Source: Tetraselmis striata (taxonomy: Eukaryota > Chlorophyta > Chlorodendrophyceae > Chlorodendrales > Chlorodendraceae). From it: 64,000 nt of DNA. The position numbers were made by a program, and so were the translations under genes. The notes beneath the pieces are model-generated. The model was not told where the DNA came from. It saw nothing but the letters and a program-made list of their open reading frames with translations, and ran no database searches. Positions within the stretch are counted from its first letter, which is position 1. Each line of letters opens with the position of its first letter. Below are positions 57,301 to 64,000 of the stretch, piece by piece. The stretch covers positions 181,484 through 245,483 of the forward strand of contig VCJN01000839.1 of the NCBI GenBank assembly GCA_006384855.1. The letters are read 5' to 3'.

Positions 57301-58680
57301 GCCTTCGCGCTGTCTGCATTTGAGCATCTGAGAGGACTTGTCCGCTCTTGATTCGGGCCCTCAAAAGCAAGGCGGCCGATCTTTCTCCTTGCGAGTGCGT
57401 GCCGTAAGCCGGCACTCTACCTCTTAAAAGGCTCGGTTTCCAGGGGTTACCTGATGCCTCAGCGCCGGCTCCAGCTGCAGAAGCTGAGGCTGCACGGCTC
57501 TTCTTCGCCGCCGGCTGCTCGGGCATAGAAGATGACGCCTTGTGTTTTCTCCCGACTAGCGCTCCGAGCGCATCGAATTCTTTTGCTTTCTCGGTAGGTT
57601 TTGATGTCCGCTTGGACCTTCGACCTAAAAATATCATATCCTGTCCGACCGTTTCGTCCCACTGATGACAGACCGTTTGGTCCCACTGTTGACAAACCGT
57701 TTCGTCCCACTGATAACAAACCGTTTCGTCCCACTGCTGACATACCGTTTCGTCCCTCTGATGACAGACCGTTTCGTCCCACTGATGACAGACCGTTTCG
57801 TCCCACTGATGACAGAACGTTTCGTCCCACTGATGACGAACCGTTTCGTCCCACTGATGACAAACCGTTTCGTCCCACTGATGACAGACCGTTTCGTCCC
57901 GCTGATGACAGACCGTTTCGTCCCGCTGATGACAAACCGTTTCGTCCCGCTGATGACAAACCGTTTCGTCCCACTGATGACAGACCGTTTCGTCCCACTG
58001 ATGACAGACCGTTTCGTCCCACTGATGACAGACCGTTTCGTCCCACTGATGACAGACCGTTTCGTCCCACTGATGACAAACCGTTTCGTCCCACTGATGA
58101 CAAACCGTTTCGTCCCACTGATGACAAACCGTTTTGTCCCACTGATGACAAACGGTTTCGTCCCACTGATGACAAACCGTTTCGTCCCACTGATGACAAA
58201 CCGTTTCGTCCCACTGATGACAAACCGTTTTGTCCCACTGATGACAAAACTATTTTCAATACATTATGTACTGCGGTTTAATAATGTAATGTCTTCAAGT
58301 ACTGCGCTTCACACTAATATTAAACCACTCCTTACGGCGGAGTACAGAGGTTCCCCCTGGCCGCTCTTCACCCCCACCCCCTCCCACCACCGATTAGCAT
58401 CCTTACTGCTTGCAACAGCTGCCTCGACGGGACGTAATACTACCATGCAGGACCCTGATGCCGCTCGTCTCGTTTGTGTTTATATTCCCACTCGTCTGCC
58501 TACACCTCGAGCGGTCCTAGATTACACCGCTTCTACAGGGAACCCTAACCGAACTCGCTAGATCTGGCCGCATCACGCGTCGAGCAGGCAGGCGGCTACT
58601 GTACGCGCGCGCAACTCACCTGGGGTGGCGTCGTCCTTGTCTTCCTTGTCCTTGGCAGGCTCGTTCTTCTTCGGCGCCAT
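51335..58680 (-). CDS. DNA N-methyltransferase-like protein, 15 exons
   Basis: Predicted nuclear DNA amino-methyltransferase of about 1,465 residues. Exons: 58680-58620, 57624-57451, 57178-57086, 57000-56908, 56822-56766, 56583-55976, 55892-55353, 55263-54829, 54123-53924, 53852-53576, 53491-52704, 52617-52316, 52262-51990, 51920-51743, 51652-51335. All phases agree except for one frameshift in a GGGG run near 53133. The N-terminus is Lys-rich (MAPKKNEPAKDKEDKDD); a Glu-Pro repeat lies in exon 6. Exons 7-11 are unrecognised. In exons 12-15, TVFIADALFGAG stands where motif IV (DPPY) is expected, followed by LTWAKDCGMK, AEYYLYVRK, KPIALFAKHL and IVDVTAGTGTTA|VAAAFS (motif I). Motif IV before motif I is the beta-class order of N4-C/N6-A methylases. 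An alternative exon 6 start (56658) meets a TAG at 56600, so the acceptor at 56583 is preferred. The altered DPPY raises doubt about catalysis. Confidence 0.72.
54172..54723. repeat. 24-bp tandem repeat array A (~23 units)
   Basis: The unit is CCGTTTCGTCCCACTGATGA plus four bases (CAAA or CAGA), 24 bp long. It lies wholly within the intron between methylase exons 8 and 9 (54828-54124). Variation is mostly at two sites (CACTG/CGCTG and CAAA/CAGA). Confidence 0.97.
56908..57178 (-). repeat. Duplicated exon-intron unit in the methylase gene
   Basis: Exons 57178-57086 and 57000-56908 are nearly identical (SKGRAHEPVAT-K/Q-ASKES, then SETIVTPG), and so are the introns between them. The tandem duplication is about 178 bp long. 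Each exon is 93 nt and phase-neutral, so the copy number can change without harm to the frame. Confidence 0.88.
57646..58249. repeat. 24-bp tandem repeat array B (~25 units)
   Basis: Same unit as arrays A and C. It lies in the first intron of the methylase gene (58619-57625). Toward 58130 units change CGTCCC to TGTCCC. Confidence 0.97.
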
Positions 58681-59220
58681 TCTGGCGGTAGGTAGGTTGA
58701 CGCGGTAGATGAGCGTGTTTCTTGGTGGGAAGCGGTGAGGGAGAGGTGGAAATGACGTGGTTTCCGTCTGCCGCCGCTCTGACCCCTGCTGGACCAACGG
58801 CGCGCGTGCGCACACTATAGTGTACCTCGTCGTCGTCATCAGGTTCATGTATTTTGCACCGCGACGAATATACAGGGCTAACTACTGCGACTATATATTA
58901 CTATTACTGGAAGATAAAATATTCCCTACTCGAGAGTCATAACGGTACGAGAGTACAGTGGCGTGGCAATAATATTCCTTCATGGGATGATATATTCCTT
59001 GGATTGGATTCGGGTGTACTTACTAGTATAGAACTATTTCCGACATACGAAAGAAGCACGAAATAACACGGTATTTGAGTCATCAATTATTTTGACCCGT
59101 ACCTGGATATTATGCACCCCGGTCAACGGCCCGTCCGAGAACGGTCATCGGCCGTCACTCTTCCTCACCACAGATCACAGTCCTCCCCCCCCCCCCCCCC
59201 ACCCACTCGCCCCGCGCTGC
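58681..59220. promoter_or_regulatory. Shared divergent promoter region
   Basis: 540 bp separate the start codons of the methylase gene (58680, minus) and the transposase gene (59221, plus). A run of about 16 C lies at 59185-59200. TATATATTA at about 58892 is AT-rich, but no motif can be assigned. Head-to-head spacing suggests joint control. Confidence 0.45.
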
Positions 59221-60055
59221 ATGGCGGCGGTCGAAAGCATGGCCTCTTCTCCAGGATCCGGCGCGTCGGACACTACAGTTACATTACCGCTGTGTTCGTG
59301 CCGCAGTGGGTACTCGTGTGATTGCGACGCGCGTGCGAGTGATCGTAAGGAGCCTGAGAAAAGGAAGTACACGTGGGGCAAGGGCTGCGATGAGGTCGCC
59401 GAAAGCGGTAATGGCAAGGTCTCGTCTCTGATCAGCAAGCGCACCTCTCGCGATTGTATCCGCCTCATGCTCGCCAAGGAGGCTAGCGAGCAGTCGCCAT
59501 GCTGTTCGCGCAAGTGCGTGCACAAGCTATACACACAGTGCGGAGAGGCCCTCGTTGATGCCGTGTTGGACCGTGCGTTGACCGTATACTCTGGCAATCA
59601 GAACCGCTCCTTTGACCGGCTCGCTCAGGTTCTCAGGGGTGGCTACGAGTCGGCATCCGACAAGTTCGATTACATGTTCGATCACGGTGGCTACTTGCGA
59701 TCTTTCGATCATCGCGGCCCCATCTACACGTGTGGGCGTGCGTGGGAGGTCTTGCATCAGGTCTCGAAACACAGACGTCTCGTGATCCAGCGGTCGGTGG
59801 TGGATAACGAACCCACGTACATCAGGCAGCGCAAGCAATACGAGAGCAGACAGACCGGACCGAGGGAGCATGTGCGCATGTTTCTCGAGCACTTCTTCTC
59901 GGATGACCTCGGTCACGTCGAGATCATGCCTTTTCATGACGGAAACAGCGAGACCTTCAAGAAGCACCTACCTCCCTGGATGACCAAGATTTGCGTCTAC
60001 TACTACTACAAGTCGTGGGCCGAGGACGACAACGCCATTCTCCGTGGTGAGGCCC

Positions 60056-60475
60056 ATTTTGTCCCACTGATGACATACCGTTTCGTCCCGCTGATGACAA
60101 ACCGTTTCGTCCCGCTGATGACAAACCGTTTCGTCCCACTGATGACAAACCGTTTCGTCCCACTGATGACAAACCGTTTCGTCCCGCTGATGACAAACCG
60201 TTTCGTCCCACTGATGACAGACCGTTTCGTCCCACTGATGACAAACCGTTTCGTCCCACTGATGACAAACCGTTTTGTCCCGCTGCTGACAGACCGTTTT
60301 GTCCCGCTGTTGACGAACCGTTTCGTCCCACTGATGACAAACCGTTTTGTCCCGCTGATGACAAACCGTTTTGTCCCACTGATGACAGAACGTTTTGTCC
60401 CGCTATCGCCAGAACGTTTAGTCCCACCGACGCCGGACCGATTTCGTCCCACTGATGACAGAACGTTTCGCACCG
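60056..60475. repeat. 24-bp tandem repeat array C (~18 units) with decaying edge
   Basis: Same unit as arrays A and B, in the first intron of the transposase gene. From about 60400 to 60715 the units become progressively degenerate (spaced GTCCCA words remain). Confidence 0.95.
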
Positions 60476-62428
60476 CTCATGGCAAACCGTTTCGTCCCAC
60501 CGACCGCAAAAGTATTTGTCCCACATAATTAGCCGATATCGTCCCACTGCAGAGAGAACGTCTTGTCCCACTGCTGAGATACGGTTTTGTCCCACTACTG
60601 ACATACCGTTTCGTCACACTGATGACAGATAGTTTCGCCATGCTGATTACAGAATTATTCACCCACTACCGATATAATTATTTCGACCCACTTCAGACCG
60701 AACTTTTCTGTCTCGCATTATGAGACCTTATTTGTATACCGACATATCACGCCCCTGCCCCTTTGTAGATTTGGCTACCGAGAGCGATGTGAAGCTCGCA
60801 TCGTTCGACACTTTCCGCCGGACTTGGAAGGAAGACTTCCCGGATGTCACCACGCCGAAGGTGAAGCGATTCAGCCACTGTCCCATATGCGCGGCGGGCA
60901 AAGCACTCAGAGACCAAGCTCGCGAGATTTGCACAAAGGACATGACGCCAGAGGAACGTCAAGTGCACCGTCAACATCAGCAGCTGGTGAGGCGTCAGGT
61001 CAGAGCTGAGCAGAAGGTACACCTCGAGAGAGTGCGCCAGGAACGAAGGGATCTGAACAACGCCGTCTTCCAGTCGCGCCTTGGCCATGGAAACTTCTTC
61101 TTCTTCGAAATTGATAGCATGGACTCCGCGAAGACCCTGCTGCCTCACTGGGTTCGCATCCCCAAGATTGTGAAGCCCGACATGCTCCTCAAGTACCACC
61201 TCACCTGTGTGAAGTACGACGGATACCGCCCGGACGACATCTACTACTACACCAACACCATCCCCCACGATTCGTCCACGACGTGCACTCTGATATGGAT
61301 CACGATCATGAAGGTGAGCTCGTTAGCCTCCCGATAGGTTCGCCGTGGTTGTCCGGTAGCCATGGACTGATGAAAGCTTGTCTGCGATGCAGGAAATTCA
61401 ACACCGTGGTAGAAAGATTCCGTAGCCAGGATCCAGATGGACAACACAAGAATAGGAACGTGGCGGCCCTCTGCAATTGGCTTGTGTCTATCGGCATCTG
61501 CGACGTCATTCATTTGGTCTTCTTGCCTGTCGGGCACACTCACGAACGGGTTGACCAGATCTTCAGCCGCATCAGTCTTGCGCTATCTCGCAGCTCCGCC
61601 TACACAATCGAGGCCTTTCTTGACTTGGTGGCGAAGGCATTCTCGCCCACTCCGGAGATTGCTGAGCTCTCATTCTCCCTCGACTTTCTCTGAGTGGTTA
61701 AGGCCCCATTTCCAAGACCACATTCAGGACATCAGTAAGCCGCACAAATTCGAGATGACCCGTGACGACGCCGCCGCGTCTGGCGGCTCGTTGCGCACCG
61801 CCTTGTGGTCCAACACACCGCTTTCTGAGCCTGTGCAGATCTTGAAGAGCGCGCCAACTGGGACGCCCGAGATTCGTGCGGGCCGGCCCCTTTTGTACGC
61901 TCTCTGCGACAAAAAGAAGCCCGACGCGGTGAAGGTCCAGAGGTACTTGGATGATTTCAAGAAGGTCAGGTCGTACATCACGGACCTGGCGGTCCAGTGG
62001 CACTTCTCCCCAGTCGAGCGCGAGAGCTGGAAGAATCTGCTCGACGACTTGGATGAGATGCAAACTGCTCCTTCGGCAGCTTTCTCCGGGTTCTGGCCGC
62101 AACGGAAAGAGGAAGTTGACGACTTCTTGCGCGAGCACGGGCAGACCGTGCCTGCTGAGGCACGTCACACGATGGCTACCAACGCAGACCTCAACAATGC
62201 CGAAGCCGCTCGCGTGGAAGCCGAGGTTCGTGCTCAAGTGCTTCAAGATGACAGCGCCTTCCGGGGAGTTCACGCCGGCGCCAAGGAGAGGCTTCATGAC
62301 AACACATCGCCCAGCGATGCAAAGGGCTCGAACCTCGTTGTCATCGACGTCTCCGATGTGAGTCCCATTGTTTGTCATTTTTGTCCTTTACGGGACAAAA
62401 CAATTTGGTTCTTCTACCTTGCTTGTTA

Positions 62429-62450
62429 TTTTGTCCCAGCTGGGACAAAA
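62429..62450. repeat. Perfect 22-bp palindrome in last transposase intron
   Basis: TTTTGTCCCAG and its exact inverse meet without a spacer. An imperfect relative (TTTTGTCCTTTACGGGACAA) lies about 50 bp upstream. The core is the same GTCC/GGAC word as in the subterminal repeats. Confidence 0.9.
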
Positions 62451-63063
62451 ATGGCGTGGCGTCTCGCTCGGGACTAACATAGCTCGCGGTCTTGGTCATC
62501 GTTAGGTGCATGAGGAAGACAAGTGTCCTGAAACTCTTGGTGATTGGGAGTCGAGATTCGTCATCGGGCTTGTGAAGTCGCGCGAGACTACCGAAGACAC
62601 GTTGACCGTGGCCGTATACGAGCCCTTCCATGCCGATGCAAAGGGCAAACCCCTCATGCCCCTATGGTTGTACGCGCAGACAAAAGGAGGGAAGAAGCCA
62701 GTTGACACAAGCTGGAGAAGTGCCTGACGCTTCCTTGGAAGCTTGTTGAAGCCGTCCCCCTATCGTACGCGAAGGCCATCCACGACGCGTCGGGAAGTCG
62801 AGAGGTGTTCAACGAGGACGGCACCATGGTCAGAAAGAAGTGGTACGGTAAAAGCGTCCAAGTCGTGAAGACATATGCGCAAACTGGGTGGCAAATCAGC
62901 CAGCCACGAAACAACTGCGTCCACGTCATGTCAACCACCCCAGCGCAACGCAAACCCGGCGGAGTCGTCAAGTTTAATGCAGCCACGAAAAAGGACTTGC
63001 TTGAGTTGGGGATGCTCAACGAATAAACTATCAGCAACGTCTTGTGGCTAGCTAGCCGCTGGA

Positions 63064-63068
63064 TGTAA
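63064..63068 (+). terminator. Candidate polyadenylation signal TGTAA
   Basis: It lies 38 nt after the TAA of the transposase gene, a usual distance for the chlorophyte signal. Confidence 0.4.
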
Positions 63069-63289
63069 TAATCATAATAAATATTGATTTCATTGCCTCA
63101 TCTTGTCCCATTTTGGACAAAATGCTCCAAAACCAACATTGGATATGCGTCGCGGCTGGCCTTCATGCTGTTGAATGCTGCACTGCACCCAAGGTCTACA
63201 AACCCAAGCTACATCACCAGTGAGTCTTAAGTACTGATAGTAAACCCGGGAACTAGGGTATAAACAAACCCTACGGTGCAAAATGAATT

Positions 63290-63319
63290 CCACGGCGCAA
63301 AATAGGTTAAATTACTGTT
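63290..63319 (-). repeat. Right terminal inverted repeat
   Basis: The reverse complement begins AACAGTAATTTAACC and continues TATTTTGCGCCGTGG, matching 50989-51018 at 26 of 30 positions. Confidence 0.8.
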
Positions 63320-64000
63320 GTTGGCACGCTCGCGATGGTACGTCAAAATGGGGCCATGCGGTCTTGCCGGCCCTCGCCCCTGCCAATATTTCCCAATATC
63401 ACCAATTAATAATCATCAACATCCGCGTAGCAGCCATGATGTTATGTCGATATGTATATATGTCTACATATCGATATTGATACACCCCCACAAAAGTCTT
63501 GCCCCCCAAAATCACACAACACGCGGGAATTCGCTGTTGCGCGGGCAGGGTATACGGCATTATCATTGGTTACCATTCAACCAACCGCAGGTACACTCAA
63601 TAGCCATTGAGTGCGTCGTCTTAAATTGGTATAGTGCGTCGAGTGTGTTGTGCTACTAATGGACTGCAATTCTAGGCCCTTTCGAGCACTGCCAAAACTG
63701 TAGGGGGGTAGTGGCGCGCGTGCACGGCTGCGATGCCCTGTCATCACCCAAATGGCACGACACTCCCACAATTGATTCATTCACTATCATATTATCCGTG
63801 CGTAAAAGCTTGGGGGCATGCGCAACCCCATGAAGATGAAACGCGTGCACTCGCATTGTGCACTTTTCTGTTGAAAAGCGGCATTTTTCAGTTTTAGCGG
63901 AAAAATCACTACAGAAAATGATGCATCAGCGCGACGTTCGGAGGGTGCGCTGCAACCAGAGTCATGGAAGCTAAGCTTCGGTATAAGTAAAAGACTACAC
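63320..64000. other. Right flank, nothing recognised
   Basis: No gene, repeat or RNA was recognised in the last 680 bases. Confidence 0.45.

Larger units (their letters stand above)
59221..63026 (+). pseudogene. DUF7869-like transposase gene, frameshifted
   Basis: Probable transposase of the TIR element. Exon 1 is 59221-60046 (MAAVESMASSPGSG; Cys clusters CSCRSGYSCDC and CCSRKCVHKLY). CGTG|GTGAGG joins TTTGTAG|AT at 60769 in phase, skipping 24-bp array C. Exon 2 (60769-61313) has a zinc-finger-like HCPICAAGK, a basic coiled segment and FFFFEIDSMDSAKTLLP (first acidic site). Exon 3 starts after GATGCAG (61393): EIQHRGRKIP, IQMDNT (second Asp) and KNRNVAALCNWL lie in three frames. Then comes FLPVGHTHERVDQIFSRIS, the DUF7869 hallmark. 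Further shifts occur near 61685 and 62710. The last intron is about 62357-62505 and the end is LLELGMLNE, TAA. Three acidic sites in this order suggest an RNase H fold. About four shifts in 1.3 kb mean decay or sequence errors. Confidence 0.7.
50989..63319. mobile_element. ~12.3-kb TIR element with methylase and transposase genes
   Basis: The two ends are inverted repeats (26 of 30 bases identical; see the end features). Between them are two divergently transcribed multi-exon genes with a common upstream region (58681-59220): a DNA-methylase-like gene (minus) and a DUF7869-like transposase (plus). Three arrays of one 24-bp repeat lie in introns of these two genes only. Palindromic GTCC...GGAC motifs lie near both ends. 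The shared repeats tie both genes to one unit. No target-site duplication could be read, so the outermost bases are uncertain and the true element may extend a little further. It is a DNA transposon by inference from TIRs plus a transposase-like gene. Confidence 0.7.

Noticed and set aside
54172-58249. CRISPR array
   Set aside because: Units are contiguous 24-mers with no variable spacers, and the setting is a eukaryotic gene with introns.
54172-60475. Long repetitive proteins (PFRPTDDK, NRFVPLMT, VGRNGLSS and similar) encoded by the 24-bp arrays
   Set aside because: The unit is 24 bp and open in five frames, so long open frames arise automatically. Phase-matched splice sites remove each array as intron.
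61400-61693. Continuous frame from 61283 as an independent transposase exon
   Set aside because: Its first part is out of phase with exon 2. Known family motifs (EIQHRGRK, QMDN, HKNRN) lie in three different frames here, so frameshifts are the better reading.

Overview
The window looks like nuclear DNA of a eukaryote, most likely a green alga. Genes are split by many short GT-AG introns, coding exons are GC-rich at third positions, and three gene ends are followed by TGTAA, the polyadenylation signal favoured by chlorophytes. Introns and spacers are full of long C or G homopolymer runs. The species cannot be named from the sequence. Gene models below were built by eye from splice sites, phase continuity and family motifs.

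Layout. 1-6.5 kb: repeat fragments and a decayed Tc1/mariner transposon between two ~780-bp direct repeats. 6.6-14.9 kb (minus): a complete 12-exon oxysterol-binding-protein-related gene (PH domain plus ORD lipid-transfer domain) whose signature EQVSHHPP reads EQVSLSPP. 15.0-18.4 kb: a foldback MITE, a 5'-truncated LINE and other retroelement scraps. 19.3-21.1 kb (plus): a Myb-repeat gene whose 3' end I cannot find. 21.9-27.9 kb: a CACTA-like element (TIRs starting CACTG, identical over 22 bp, CGT target duplication) with small unrecognised genes and a nested foldback. 30.2-32.2 kb: a satellite of about 187 bp. 34.4-37.3 kb: a broken DDE_Tnp_4-type transposase converging on a broken XPG/EXO1-like nuclease. 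38-42 kb: DIRS-like remnants and dispersed repeats. 43.1-46.1 kb: two intact host-like genes, tail to tail, for a single-pass membrane protein and a secreted NIDO-like protein. 46.4-50.4 kb (minus): a LINE with reverse transcriptase and restriction-like endonuclease, then a tyrosine-recombinase remnant.

The most interesting object is 50,989-63,319, a ~12.3-kb unit bounded by 30-bp inverted repeats (26 of 30 identical). It carries two divergent genes: a 15-exon gene ending in a DNA N-methyltransferase-like domain of beta-class motif order (minus), and a DUF7869-like, probably RNase H-fold transposase (plus). Both genes hold long arrays of the same 24-bp repeat inside introns, and the ends hold palindromic GTCC/GGAC motifs. 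I interpret it as a large DNA transposon that carries its own DNA methylase.

The few intact, host-like genes (ORP, membrane protein, NIDO-like protein, perhaps Myb) appear to be islands in DNA otherwise made mostly of mobile elements of several classes.
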